Made by a program: the position numbers and the translations under genes
The notes under the pieces: model-generated
What the model was told of the DNA's origin: nothing
The model's input: the letters and a program-made list of their open reading frames with translations, nothing else
The model's database searches: none
Shown: positions 1-8,685 of the stretch, one piece after another
How positions within the stretch are numbered: position 1 is the first letter of the stretch
Layout: each line of letters starts with the position of its first letter
DNA from: Gp6-AA40 sp035293405
GTDB taxonomy: Bacteria > Acidobacteriota > Vicinamibacteria > Vicinamibacterales > UBA2999
DNA length: 64,000 nt
NCBI GenBank assembly: GCA_035293405.1
Contig: DATDOE010000013.1
Span: 18,797-82,796, forward strand
Reading direction: 5' to 3'

Positions 1-693
1 CGGCGTCGGGGATCCGCTGCGCGAAATCACTGCAGCGGCCGCGTCGCGCTTCGTGAAGTTCCACGTACACGTTTCCGTGGTCACGACGTCAAGAGCCTGG
101 CGCCATCCGCTTCGTCTCCCGCCCAGCGTGCGCGTTCGTGTGCCGCCGATCGTGGTCGCATCCGCCTTGTCTTCAGCGACGGGGAACTCCCATTCCTCCG
201 ATGCCGCCGTGAACGGTTTCTCGGCGCCCTGCAGCATCTCGCGGCCGTTGAAACCCTGCCGGGCGACGAGAATGCCGTGCTGCGATCCGATTCTGATTCG
301 CCCGACGCCACCGGCCAGTTCCCAGATGGCAAGCGGAGCACTCGTCTCGGGCACGTTGGTCGTCCACGTTTCCGACGGCCCACTCGCGCCCGCTGCCGCG
401 GCTCGACCCGGGACGACGATCTGACGCCTGCCACCGCCCTGCACGCTCCACACTGCGGGCCACAGTCGGAAGACACCACTGATCTTTGGCGGCCCGCCCG
501 TGATTCTCCAGGTGTGGGTCTGGTCGTCCTGGTAGTTCGGTCCTCGCACGCTGAGCACGCACTGCGCCTGACCTGACCACGGACCATCGGCGGCAGAGGG
601 AGTCTGCGAAGACGCGGGCGTAGCGAGCGCGCCGAAGACGAGGAGAAAGACCACCACGGAGTACGCGCGCCGTGGCACCACTGCACAAAGCAT
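1..693 (-). CDS. Secreted protein of unknown function, cut by the window edge
   Basis: An open minus-strand frame runs from an ATG at 693 to base 1 without a stop, giving at least 231 residues. The N-terminus (MLCAVVPRRAYSVVVFLLVF, then an Ala-rich stretch ending near ASSQ) is a clear signal peptide. The mature part is rich in Gly, Trp and Thr, with segments such as TWRITGG and WELAGGVGRIRIG that suggest beta structure. I do not recognise the family. The two other minus frames here are also open but give Arg/Ser-rich sequence without a signal peptide. The C-terminus lies outside the window, so total length is unknown. Confidence 0.7.
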   Translation of the reverse strand, partial: MLCAVVPRRAYSVVVFLLVFGALATPASSQTPSAADGPWSGQAQCVLSVRGPNYQDDQTHTWRITGGPPKISGVFRLWPAVWSVQGGGRRQIVVPGRAAAAGASGPSETWTTNVPETSAPLAIWELAGGVGRIRIGSQHGILVARQGFNGREMLQGAEKPFTAASEEWEFPVAEDKADATTIGGTRTRTLGGRRSGWRQALDVVTTETCTWNFTKRDAAAAVISRSGSPTP

Positions 694-766
694 CACTTGG
701 AATACGCGCGAGGGCACCCGGCAGGAAGAAGTGTCCTCAACAAATGACTCCCGACTCCATTTTTCA

Positions 767-3727
767 CTACCAGTCGAATTGCATCGTGAACTGAAGGGCC
801 CGCGGCTGAACAACCGAGACATAGGTCCCGAAGATGCCCGACGTCGCGCTACTGGAGCCGATGAGGCGCTGCGGCGTGTTGAACACGTTGAACGCTTCGG
901 CGGTGATACGAGCCCGGCGACCGCCAAAACGCACCGACTTCTGCAGGGTCATGTTGACGTTCAGGAACTTCGGGTTGTTCGCGAACTCCGTGATCGGCGC
1001 GAGGCCGAAGAGGCCTCGCAACCTGTTGGCCTCCTCGGTCGACAGCTCCCTGACGCTGTTCCGCGCATAGCGAAACCCAGGGCACGCAATCGTCAGGCAG
1101 AGGTCCTCGTTCACCCAGTCGCCGAGAATCCCGTCGCCATTCAGATCGCGCGTGGCGGTCACGTTGAGCGGTGCCTCGGCGTAGTGCTCGACGATTCCCG
1201 CCCATTGAATGTCGAAGGGTAGATTCACCTCGAGGTGTGCCTTCAGCTCGTGACGACGGTCGTTGAAGCTCGGGCCGTCGCTGAGATCGGGCCGCGTGGG
1301 CACCTGAATCGGGCTGGCGAAATTCGCGCCGTTGTCGCGGGTCTTTGACAGCGTGTAGCCAACGCCGCCCTGCACGCCATTGGCGAAGCGCTTGTGCAGA
1401 TCGACGAGCAGCCCGTGGTACCGGATGACACCGAGGTTGGTGCTGAAGGTGTCGCTCGTGATCGCGGGATTCCTCCTCGAAGCACCCTGTCCGAAGACGT
1501 TCGCTGTCCCTGGAATCCCGATGTTACGCTCCACCGTCATCACCTGATCCCAGCCGCGGTTGTACACATAGCTCACGTCGAGACCAAGATTCTCCGCGAG
1601 CTCGCGACGATAGCCGACCGACGAGTTCACGTTGTACGGGGTGGTCAGATTGGGGTCGATGGTTTGAATCGCCGGCGCAGGAGTGCTGAGCAGCCCGGAG
1701 GTCGGGTCCGGGAACGAGGGGCTCGAGAGGATGATGCCAACGACCTTGGGCGGCGTAAAGCGGATGTTGCCCAGAATGTTCATCACGATCTGGTCGTAGT
1801 AGATCCCGGCGCCGGCATGAATGGCATGTCTGGTGCTGCCCCCGGGCGCCCAGACGAGACCCACGCGTGGGGCGACGTTGTTCTTGTCACCGCCGATCCC
1901 CGGGCCAGGCGCTCCTGAGATCTCACGCAGCGCCAGGGTTTTCGCCGACTCGTAGTCGTAGCGCAGCCCGGCGTTCACCGTCAGGTCGGGTCGCGGCCGC
2001 CAGTCGTCCTGGATGTAGAAGCCCGACAGCGTGTTGGGCCGGTCGAGACGCGTGTCGCCGCGGAACTGCGTGAACGACGTCGGCTGTCCCGAGAGGAACT
2101 GCTGCATGCTGAGGAACGTAAACGTCCCGCGTACGTTGGCGTCGAAGACGCTGTCGGATCGAAAGACTTTGACGTTCGCGCCGGCCTTGATCGTGTGATC
2201 GCCGGTGCGGCCGCCGCTGCGGATCAGCGTGAAGTTGTCCGCGACCTGCACCAGCGGCTCGGTGCGCCCTTGCGGGAACCCGGTGTTTCCACCGAGCGAG
2301 AAGCTTCCGGACACGAACACATTGGTGAGCGCTGGATATCGCACGCTGAAATCAGAATAGGTGTGACCCGCCTGGACGTACGTCTCGTTGAGCCGGTTCG
2401 CTCCCACCATCCATTTGTGCGTCGCGACGACGTAATGGTCGCGGACGAGGGACGCGTTGCCGTTGTAGTCGAAGAGCGTGCCATTCTCCCCCGACCGGAA
2501 CTCGCTGCGTCGGAACGTATACCTGGTGGTGAGTGTCTGTGCCGGATTGAGCGCCCCGTCGATCCTCGCCGTGATGTTGTGCAGGCTCGCGTATTCAGGG
2601 CGCACCTGACGCACCTGCCCCCCGTCTCCGAAGATCGAGAGCGGAATCCGATTGGCGTTGAGATACGCGAGCGTGGCCGGCGAGAAGGCCGCCGTGGACG
2701 CCGGCATTACCTGCGTCGCCTCGGCCTGTGAATCCTGGTCCGCGCCCTCGTAGGCCGCGAAGTAGTGCCAGCGATCCCGCACGAGCGCTCCGCCGGCGCT
2801 CCCCCCAAAGGTCGTCAGATGAAATGGCGGCTCGGGGATGAGGCGATTGGCATACGGACTTTGCGAATTGAACGAGTCGTCGCTGACCGCGAGAAAGGCG
2901 CTGCCGCTCGAGGCGTTCGTTCCCGACCGTGTGAGGACGTTGATGATGCCGCCCGAGGCCCGGCCGTGCTCGGCCTTGTAATTATTGGCGAGCAGCTGAA
3001 ACTCCTGGATCGACTCGAGCGCCACACCCATGCGTTGGAAGCCGCTGATGTCGCTGGTGTTGTCCACGCCGTCGAGCGTGAACTCGTTCGACCGGCTCCT
3101 CGATCCCGTAAAGGAACTACCGAAATCCTGGGAGGCAGGCGTGAGACGCAGGAGCGACAGGTAGTCGCGGCCGAAGAGCGGCAGGATGTCGAGCTGATCG
3201 CGATTGAGTCGCATCCCGATCGCCGACGTCGTCGTCTCCACGATCGGCACGTCGGCGGTCACGATGAGGCGTTCGGTGACGCCGGCAATCGGCAGCTCGA
3301 CGTCAATCACCGCTTCGGCGCCGAGCACGAGAATGATGCCGTCGCGGACGACGGTTCTGAATCCGGCGTGCCCGGCGGTCAGCTCGTAGCGTCCGGTTGG
3401 AATCGCGGTGATCCTGTAGCGGCCCTCGGCATCAGAGCTCGCCGACCGCGTGAAGCCGGTATCGACCTGCTTCACGGTGACAGCGACGTCGGCAATGCTT
3501 CGGCCCTGTGCGTCGCGCAGGGTGCCGAGCACAGACGCGCTGTCACTTTGCGCCAGCGCCAGGGGCACGGCGAGGAGTGACTGAAGCACGCAGGCCGAGG
3601 CGATCAGGAGACGTTGCAGACGGACCGTCCTGGGGCGAAATGAGGGTTGGATAGGCCGGATTATACGCGGACTGGGACGGGTGTTGGCGGGGTCAGAGTT
3701 GGGGTCAGAGTCGGACTCTGACCCCAC
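767..3727 (-). CDS. TonB-dependent receptor with carboxypeptidase-like regulatory N-terminal domain
   Basis: Outer-membrane receptor of the Oar/SusC-like type common in acidobacteria, expected to import an unknown ligand with TonB energy. A signal peptide (LLIASACVLQSLLAVPLALA) is followed by a carboxypeptidase regulatory-like beta-sandwich (SVLGTLRDAQGRSIADVAV, about 90 residues), a plug with FTLDGVDNT and GGIINVLTRSGTN, and a long barrel ending in an aromatic residue (FTMQFDW). The start is uncertain. The frame stays open to 4282, but that part only shadows the next gene. The first usual start codon before the signal peptide is GTG 3727, inside a palindromic repeat, so the original start may have been disturbed. 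Confidence 0.88.
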   Translation of the reverse strand: MGSESDSDPNSDPANTRPSPRIIRPIQPSFRPRTVRLQRLLIASACVLQSLLAVPLALAQSDSASVLGTLRDAQGRSIADVAVTVKQVDTGFTRSASSDAEGRYRITAIPTGRYELTAGHAGFRTVVRDGIILVLGAEAVIDVELPIAGVTERLIVTADVPIVETTTSAIGMRLNRDQLDILPLFGRDYLSLLRLTPASQDFGSSFTGSRSRSNEFTLDGVDNTSDISGFQRMGVALESIQEFQLLANNYKAEHGRASGGIINVLTRSGTNASSGSAFLAVSDDSFNSQSPYANRLIPEPPFHLTTFGGSAGGALVRDRWHYFAAYEGADQDSQAEATQVMPASTAAFSPATLAYLNANRIPLSIFGDGGQVRQVRPEYASLHNITARIDGALNPAQTLTTRYTFRRSEFRSGENGTLFDYNGNASLVRDHYVVATHKWMVGANRLNETYVQAGHTYSDFSVRYPALTNVFVSGSFSLGGNTGFPQGRTEPLVQVADNFTLIRSGGRTGDHTIKAGANVKVFRSDSVFDANVRGTFTFLSMQQFLSGQPTSFTQFRGDTRLDRPNTLSGFYIQDDWRPRPDLTVNAGLRYDYESAKTLALREISGAPGPGIGGDKNNVAPRVGLVWAPGGSTRHAIHAGAGIYYDQIVMNILGNIRFTPPKVVGIILSSPSFPDPTSGLLSTPAPAIQTIDPNLTTPYNVNSSVGYRRELAENLGLDVSYVYNRGWDQVMTVERNIGIPGTANVFGQGASRRNPAITSDTFSTNLGVIRYHGLLVDLHKRFANGVQGGVGYTLSKTRDNGANFASPIQVPTRPDLSDGPSFNDRRHELKAHLEVNLPFDIQWAGIVEHYAEAPLNVTATRDLNGDGILGDWVNEDLCLTIACPGFRYARNSVRELSTEEANRLRGLFGLAPITEFANNPKFLNVNMTLQKSVRFGGRRARITAEAFNVFNTPQRLIGSSSATSGIFGTYVSVVQPRALQFTMQFDW
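3689..3725. repeat. GGGGTCAGAGTC palindrome
   Basis: GGGGTCAGAG occurs directly at 3689 and 3701. The second copy, GGGGTCAGAGTC (3701-3712), forms a perfect 12-base inverted repeat with GACTCTGACCCC (3714-3725) around one base. It lies between the DUF6152 gene and the TonB receptor signal peptide and could form a strong hairpin in either transcript. Confidence 0.8.
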
Positions 3728-3735
3728 TGACCAAG

Positions 3736-4191
3736 TCAATTCGCCGGCGCGCCGAAGGCCTTGCCGGTTTTCTCGTTGCAGCCACCGGCCGGCATCGTGA
3801 CGCCGCAGTGGATGATCGGGCCGCCAACGGCCCCGAACGGCCGGCCATCCCTCAGGGGATGCAGGGTCACCGTCAGAATCGTGCCCACCGGGAAGCTCTC
3901 TACCGTGATGCCGTTCCTCGCTATTGCCGCCGCCGAGCCCGTCTCCACACCCCAGACGACCTTCTTGCCGTCCTTCATGAGCGGCTGGCCGTCGTCTCCC
4001 ACCACGTCGAATACCAACTGCGCATGATTGCCGCCGGGAATAAAGCGAGTCAGCTTGCCCGTCATCGTCTTGTTCGCCGCCATGTCGTACATCGCGAATG
4101 AGTGATGGGCCAGCACGGGCGTCATCCCGCCCATGAGCAGACCCATCACGAGTCCCGTCACGATCCACGCGTCCCCTCTCCGTCTCGTCAT
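3736..4191 (-). CDS. DUF6152 family secreted protein
   Basis: 151 residues from ATG 4191, chosen because it follows the stop of the upstream gene by eight bases and begins a clean signal peptide (MTRRRGDAWIVTGLVMGLL, then cleavage near VLAHHS). The mature protein starts HHSFAMYD, the hallmark of DUF6152, a small periplasmic beta protein of unknown function. Later parts (KLTRFIPGGNHAQ, TVTLHPLRDGRPFG, a Cys near the end) also fit the family. It lies directly downstream of the secreted protein at 4200-5399 and is probably co-transcribed with it. A longer reading from 4251 only runs into the upstream gene. Confidence 0.85.
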   Translation of the reverse strand: MTRRRGDAWIVTGLVMGLLMGGMTPVLAHHSFAMYDMAANKTMTGKLTRFIPGGNHAQLVFDVVGDDGQPLMKDGKKVVWGVETGSAAAIARNGITVESFPVGTILTVTLHPLRDGRPFGAVGGPIIHCGVTMPAGGCNEKTGKAFGAPAN

Positions 4192-4199
4192 ATTCGTCC

Positions 4200-5399
4200 T
4201 CAGGGCCGCTTCCAACCCTTCTCCAGTTTCTCTTCCCAGTTCTGCGCCCACGGCCGGCCGAAGTAGTCGATATAGCCTTCATCCACCGGCGTCATCTGCG
4301 TCGGTCTTCCGTCCGGCCCGTTGATGATCGTGCTCTGCACGCGGCATTCGACGTACGAGAACCGCTGTTCTGGATCGTTGCTCTCTCGCTGGCGCGCCCA
4401 CGGAGTGACCTGGTGCAGCGGCCGCGTGAACGCCTCCGGGTCGTAGAACGTGGTTTCGACCGTGAGCGTTCTCCCGTCGGCGCTGGGCCGGAATACTTCG
4501 ATCGTCTCCATCTTGCTGCTGAACTCGAACATCGAGTGCGACAGCGTCCAGCCCTGCACATTCGCCGTCCAGGCGACCAGCGTGTTGCCGTTCCAGAAGC
4601 CCACCGTCTCGCCGTACCACTGAGGCACCTTCTGCACGTGCTTGCGACCCAGGAGCACTTTGCGCATCAGGTTGTCGGCGATGCCGGAGAGGAATTGCAC
4701 CTGGTGCGGCGTGACCATGATCTCGATCGGGCCACCGAGTGAGGCCTCGGCCCACCACCGCATGAAGCCTTCCGGGTAGCAGAACGCGGCCATCCATTGC
4801 GGCGCGTTGCTGACACCTTCGTGGTAGTTCATCTGCACCATCCGCTGCTGGTACTCAGGCGTGAGCAGCGAAACCATGGTGGCGGTCTGGAGGTTGCGAC
4901 CGTACGTCCACTGCTCGTCTCGTCCGCCCCGCTGATACCAGCCGTCCCATTCGGGCAATGTCTGGCGCGTATGGACCGTCGGTCCGCCGGCCTTCCTGGC
5001 CTCAGCCATCAGGGCCTCGTAGTGCTCGGCCGCGGTCTTATATGTGTACGGGCTCGCGATCTTATCAATCGGGCGGTCCAGGTTGCAGTCGCCCCAGTGG
5101 GACGGGCGGTTCTCCCGCGCCCACATGTCGGTGAGCTGACGCGGTGTATTGCAGCGCACGTACCGCTTATCGCTCCAGTACTGCCGATCGAGATAGAAGT
5201 TCTTGGTCGTGAAGAGATCGACGGGCAACGGTGTGACGCCCGCGGGAGGTGTCGTCGAAGTGGGCGCCACCGCGCCGCGTCCGCCCCGTCCCCCTCGCCC
5301 GCCGCCACCTTGCGCGATGACCCGTTCTCCAAGCGAAATACCGGCTGCCACCGAGGCAACCAGGAGCAATGTACCGACGGTTGTTCGTGCCGTCCTCAT
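4200..5399 (-). CDS. Secreted acidobacterial protein of unknown function
   Basis: 399 residues from ATG 5399 (MRTARTTVGTLLLVASVAAG). The upstream ATG at 5435 would add 12 residues before a good signal peptide and is less likely. After the signal peptide comes a Gly/Arg-rich linker (GGGGRGGRGGRG), then a Trp- and Tyr-rich globular part. The C-terminal half has the pattern GFWNGNTLVAWT ... LTVETTFYDPEAFTRPL, shared in looser form with the proteins at 7626, 8686 and 39035, so these probably share a beta-rich fold. No catalytic motif is recognisable. The coupled DUF6152 gene suggests a shared envelope role. Confidence 0.8.
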   Translation of the reverse strand: MRTARTTVGTLLLVASVAAGISLGERVIAQGGGGRGGRGGRGAVAPTSTTPPAGVTPLPVDLFTTKNFYLDRQYWSDKRYVRCNTPRQLTDMWARENRPSHWGDCNLDRPIDKIASPYTYKTAAEHYEALMAEARKAGGPTVHTRQTLPEWDGWYQRGGRDEQWTYGRNLQTATMVSLLTPEYQQRMVQMNYHEGVSNAPQWMAAFCYPEGFMRWWAEASLGGPIEIMVTPHQVQFLSGIADNLMRKVLLGRKHVQKVPQWYGETVGFWNGNTLVAWTANVQGWTLSHSMFEFSSKMETIEVFRPSADGRTLTVETTFYDPEAFTRPLHQVTPWARQRESNDPEQRFSYVECRVQSTIINGPDGRPTQMTPVDEGYIDYFGRPWAQNWEEKLEKGWKRP

Positions 5400-5477
5400 G
5401 AATGATGACTCCTCGCGCCCCGCGCAAGCTGCCATGGCAGTATGCGGGCCGACCGATAAACTACCATGCTTCGACGG

Positions 5478-5499
5478 GTCCGGCTGAAGCCGGACACTA
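5478..5499. repeat. REP-like palindrome, GTCCGGCTGAAGCCGGAC type
   Basis: Inverted repeat GTCCGGCT-GA-AGCCGGAC followed by ACTAC. This is one of about ten dispersed copies in the window of a short palindromic family whose arms are flanked by (G)TAGTG or CACTAC. It lies between divergent genes. Confidence 0.8.
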
Positions 5500-5544
5500 C
5501 GTACTGTCTTCCGTTAGACTTCCACCACACAGGAGTCTTCATAT

Positions 5545-7515
5545 ATGCGCCGCACGCTGTTGCCCCTGAGTGTCATCGTGGTCGTCGCGCTCGCCCTCGG
5601 GACGATGTCCGGACGCGCGGCAGATAAGGACCGCGACTGGCCCGCGTACGCCGGCGACAAGGGGAGCACCAAGTACTCCGCACTCGACCAGATCAACAAA
5701 GACACGATCAAGAACCTGAAAATTGCCTGGCGCCGATCGGGTGTGCCCGAAGAGCTCCGAACGGCATTTCCGGATGCGACGGCGCCGGCGAACTACCAGC
5801 ACACACCGCTGATGGTGGGTGGTGTCCTCTACATGAGCAGCGGCGTCGGCGCGGTCGTTGCGCTCGACCCGGTCACGGGCAAGACGATCTGGCACGACAC
5901 GCTGCCGCCACGGCCCGACGGTCAAGGCCTCGCGCGTGGTGGGTCCACGCGAGGAATCGCGTACTGGTCCGACGGCCGGGATGCGCGCATCGTCACCAAC
6001 GTCGGCGCCAATCTGGTGGCGCTGAACGCGAAGACGGGCAAGCGATACCCGGACTTCGGCGACAACGGTCAGGTCGATCTGACCAAGGGCTTCGAGCGCC
6101 CGATCACGGGATGGCGCTGGAGCAGCGGCCCGATGATCGTGAAGGACGTGGTCGTCGTCGCCGGCGTGCCTGCGCCGGCGACAGACATCCTGAACGAGCG
6201 CGCCCGCGCGCCGAAGGAGATGCCGCCCGACGACGTGCGCGGCTACGACGTCCGCACGGGAAAGCTCCTCTGGACCTTCCACGTCGTCCCGCGCAAGGGC
6301 GAGTTCGGCAACGACACGTGGCTCGACGACTCATGGACGTACTCGGGTAACAGCGGTGCGTGGTCGCTGCTCAGCGCGGACGAAGAGCTCGGCTACGTGT
6401 ACCTGCCACTCGAGGAGGCGACCGGGGATTACTACGGTGGGACGCGGCCCGGTAACAACCTCTTTGCCGAGTCGATCGTGTGTCTCGACGCCAGAACCGG
6501 CAAGCGCGTCTGGCATTTCCAGACGCTCCATCACGGCCTCTGGGATTACGACCTGCCTGCCGCTCCCGTGCTGACGGACATCACCATCAACGGGCGACGG
6601 ATCAAAGCGGTTGCGCAGGTTTCGAAGCAGGCTTACGTCTACGTCTTCGACCGCGTGACCGGAGTGCCCGTCTGGCCCATCGTCGAGAAGCCGGTGCCGC
6701 AAGGCAACGTCCCCGGTGAGTGGTATTCACCGACCCAGCCGATTCCGTCCAGGCCGCCGGCATTCGATCAGCAGGGAGTCACCGAGAACGATCTCATCGA
6801 CTTCACACCGGAGCTGAAAGCGGAGGCCAAGAAGATCGTCAGTGAGTACAAGTCCGGTCCGCTGTACACACCGCCGGTTCTGCTCGGCAGCGCCGATGGA
6901 CCGAAGGGCACGCTGCTCGTGCCGGGCACCAACGGTGGAGCGGACTGGGGCGGCGCCGCCTTCGATCCCGAGAGCGGCATCCTCTACGTGCCGTCCGCGC
7001 ACATGCCAACGGTTGTGGCGCTGGGGAAATCGCAGCACGCGGAGTCCACGCTGCCCTACGTGAAACAGCAGACGCCATGGCCGTTCGGACCGCAGGGATT
7101 GCCCGATCCGTTCAAGCCGCCGTACTCACGCCTGGTCGCGATCGATCTGAACAAGGGCGAGATTCTGTGGTCGGTCGCCAATGGTGACGGGCTTCGCAAT
7201 CACCCCGCCTTCAAGGGTCTCAACCTTCCACCCATCGGTACGCCTGGACGAAACGCGGCGCTCGTCACCAAGTCGTTCGTGTTCATGGGTGAAGGCAGCG
7301 ACAGCGGCGTCGGCCTTCCGCCAGGCGGCACCTGGGGCGGGAAGATGTTCCGCGCCTTCGACAAGAAGACCGGCAAGATCGCGTGGGAGATGGAACTGCC
7401 TGCCGGTGTAAGCAACGCGCCGATGACCTACATGGTGGGCGGCAAGCAGTACATCGTCGTGGCGGTGTCCGGGCGGCAGTTCCCCGGCGAGCTGGTTGCA
7501 CTCTCGCTCCCGTAG
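5545..7515 (+). CDS. PQQ-dependent dehydrogenase, membrane glucose-dehydrogenase-like
   Basis: 656 residues with a signal peptide (MRRTLLPLSVIVVVALALG, cleavage near GRAADKD). Repeated propeller blades carry Trp-docking motifs such as DPVTGKTIWHDTL, DARTGKRVWHFQT and DKKTGKIAWEMEL. The N-terminal DWPAYAGDKGSTKYSALDQI and the segment LHHGLWDYDLPAAPVL match the soluble part of the glucose/polyol quinoprotein group rather than the methanol type; no vicinal Cys pair is seen. Predicted role is periplasmic oxidation of a sugar or alcohol with PQQ. No membrane-anchor segments as in Gcd are present, and no cytochrome gene is adjacent, so the electron acceptor is unclear. The substrate cannot be assigned. 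Confidence 0.88.
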   Translation: MRRTLLPLSVIVVVALALGTMSGRAADKDRDWPAYAGDKGSTKYSALDQINKDTIKNLKIAWRRSGVPEELRTAFPDATAPANYQHTPLMVGGVLYMSSGVGAVVALDPVTGKTIWHDTLPPRPDGQGLARGGSTRGIAYWSDGRDARIVTNVGANLVALNAKTGKRYPDFGDNGQVDLTKGFERPITGWRWSSGPMIVKDVVVVAGVPAPATDILNERARAPKEMPPDDVRGYDVRTGKLLWTFHVVPRKGEFGNDTWLDDSWTYSGNSGAWSLLSADEELGYVYLPLEEATGDYYGGTRPGNNLFAESIVCLDARTGKRVWHFQTLHHGLWDYDLPAAPVLTDITINGRRIKAVAQVSKQAYVYVFDRVTGVPVWPIVEKPVPQGNVPGEWYSPTQPIPSRPPAFDQQGVTENDLIDFTPELKAEAKKIVSEYKSGPLYTPPVLLGSADGPKGTLLVPGTNGGADWGGAAFDPESGILYVPSAHMPTVVALGKSQHAESTLPYVKQQTPWPFGPQGLPDPFKPPYSRLVAIDLNKGEILWSVANGDGLRNHPAFKGLNLPPIGTPGRNAALVTKSFVFMGEGSDSGVGLPPGGTWGGKMFRAFDKKTGKIAWEMELPAGVSNAPMTYMVGGKQYIVVAVSGRQFPGELVALSLP

Positions 7516-7519
7516 CCGA

Positions 7520-7620
7520 CTCACTCCCAACCCGACACTCGAACCAATTCCCAACTCCCAAGAAGACCCCTCGCACTTGGAGGTTGGGAGTTGGCTCGAG
7601 GATCGGATTGGGAGTTGGGA
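7520..7620. repeat. Intergenic hairpin built from 'actcccaac' words
   Basis: The left side (actcccaacccgacactcg... to about 7561) is the approximate reverse complement of the right side (ggttgggagttggctcgagg... to 7620), so the stretch can fold into an imperfect hairpin. The same CCCAACTCCC/GGGAGTTGGG words recur at 11638-11830. It fills the gap between convergent genes. Confidence 0.7.
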
Positions 7621-7625
7621 GTTGA

Positions 7626-8642
7626 CTAAGGCCGAGCCGGAGTTGCCGGTGGCGAGGCCGGCGAAGCCGGCGTCGGATCCACGCAAGCCGCGTTGGTGGC
7701 ATTGGGCGCCGTGAGCGTCGTGCCGCCGCAGCAGTACACGGTGCACTTCTCGGGCGCCTTGTAGGTCGTCCTGTACTTCTTCCAGTACTCCGGATACGTC
7801 GTCGCCGCGCCGCCGCGCACGGCTTCGAGCGGGAGGTTGTACAGGTTCGCGAACTCGTCCAGATACGGATTCTCTCCAGGCAGGTAGTGCGGCACCTCGC
7901 CCGGCTTGCGCGGGATCTCCACCTGCGGCTCACACGGCTCGGGCAGCACGCGCGTCCCGGCATCCAGCTGGAATGTCGCGCTGCGGATGAACGGCTCCTC
8001 CCAGTACACCGGATCCTCGAGAATCATCGTGACGGTGAGCAGGTCGCCATGCCGGACGAAATGCTCGGTCATCGTCGCCTGATCGCTGTGCGGCACGCCG
8101 TTGCGCCACACCAAACCAGTGGTCAGATGCGTCGTGTGCGCGGTGAGCATCTGCCCCTCCCACACGCCAGTACTGAACCCGGCCGGTGAGTGCGGCGAGT
8201 TCTTCGACGGATGGGGCCGGCCGTCCATCCAGATCGTCCGGGGCGGACGATCCACGGTGCCGCTCATGTTCCACGCGATGACGCCCCCCGAGATCGGATC
8301 GAGCTGCGCCTCGATGCGGAGGTTCTGTGGACCCATGACGATGTACTGCGAGGTGTAGAGGATGCACTGCCGCTCGGGCATGTTCTGCATCGAGACCTGA
8401 TAGGCATCGGCCACGGCCCGGGCCTCGTCATTGATCGGCAGGCCGGTGTAGTCACCGATGTGCGGGCCTGGAGCACGCTCGACCCAGTCTTCGTGCAGCC
8501 GGTTCGCCCACGATCCGGAGAAGTCGATCTGCTGCCCCTGTAGCGCGGCCTGCGCCGCCTGCACCTGGCCTTGCGCTGAGGCTGTGCCGGCTGCGCCCAT
8601 CGTTGACGCCACCAGGATGGCCGCAGTGACTACGCGGTTCAT
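7626..8642 (-). CDS. Secreted acidobacterial protein of unknown function
   Basis: 338 residues. ATG 8642 is preferred over 8648 because GAGGA lies six bases before it. A signal peptide (MNRVVTAAILVASTMGAAG, cleavage near ASAQ) is followed by SGSWANRLHEDW, a GDYTGLPIN segment, TIWMDGRPHPS, TGVWEGQMLT and PHYLPGENPYLDEF. The same string of motifs forms the N-terminal half of the fusion protein at 39035-40804, which shows homology directly. The C-terminus carries a CTVYCCGG cluster and a Pro/Ala-rich tail absent from the fusion. Function unknown. It sits two genes from the MBL-fold gene whose domain forms the other half of that fusion. Confidence 0.82.
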   Translation of the reverse strand: MNRVVTAAILVASTMGAAGTASAQGQVQAAQAALQGQQIDFSGSWANRLHEDWVERAPGPHIGDYTGLPINDEARAVADAYQVSMQNMPERQCILYTSQYIVMGPQNLRIEAQLDPISGGVIAWNMSGTVDRPPRTIWMDGRPHPSKNSPHSPAGFSTGVWEGQMLTAHTTHLTTGLVWRNGVPHSDQATMTEHFVRHGDLLTVTMILEDPVYWEEPFIRSATFQLDAGTRVLPEPCEPQVEIPRKPGEVPHYLPGENPYLDEFANLYNLPLEAVRGGAATTYPEYWKKYRTTYKAPEKCTVYCCGGTTLTAPNATNAACVDPTPASPASPPATPARP

Positions 8643-8655
8643 GATCATTCCTCTC

Positions 8656-8680
8656 GGGCCGCCTGAAGGCGGCCCCTACG
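8656..8680. repeat. REP-like palindrome, GGGCCGCCTGAAGGCGGCCC type
   Basis: Inverted repeat GGGCCGCCT-GA-AGGCGGCCC followed by CTACG. It is the GC-rich variant of the dispersed palindrome family and lies between two co-directional genes. Confidence 0.8.
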
Positions 8681-8685
8681 TACGC

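Noticed and set aside
1394..1918. Plus-strand ORF inside the receptor gene
   Set aside because: Shadow of the receptor reading frame, with Arg- and Val-rich composition and no domain.
3728..4282. N-terminal extension of the TonB receptor frame
   Set aside because: It shadows the DUF6152 gene in another frame, and the signal peptide of the receptor lies downstream.
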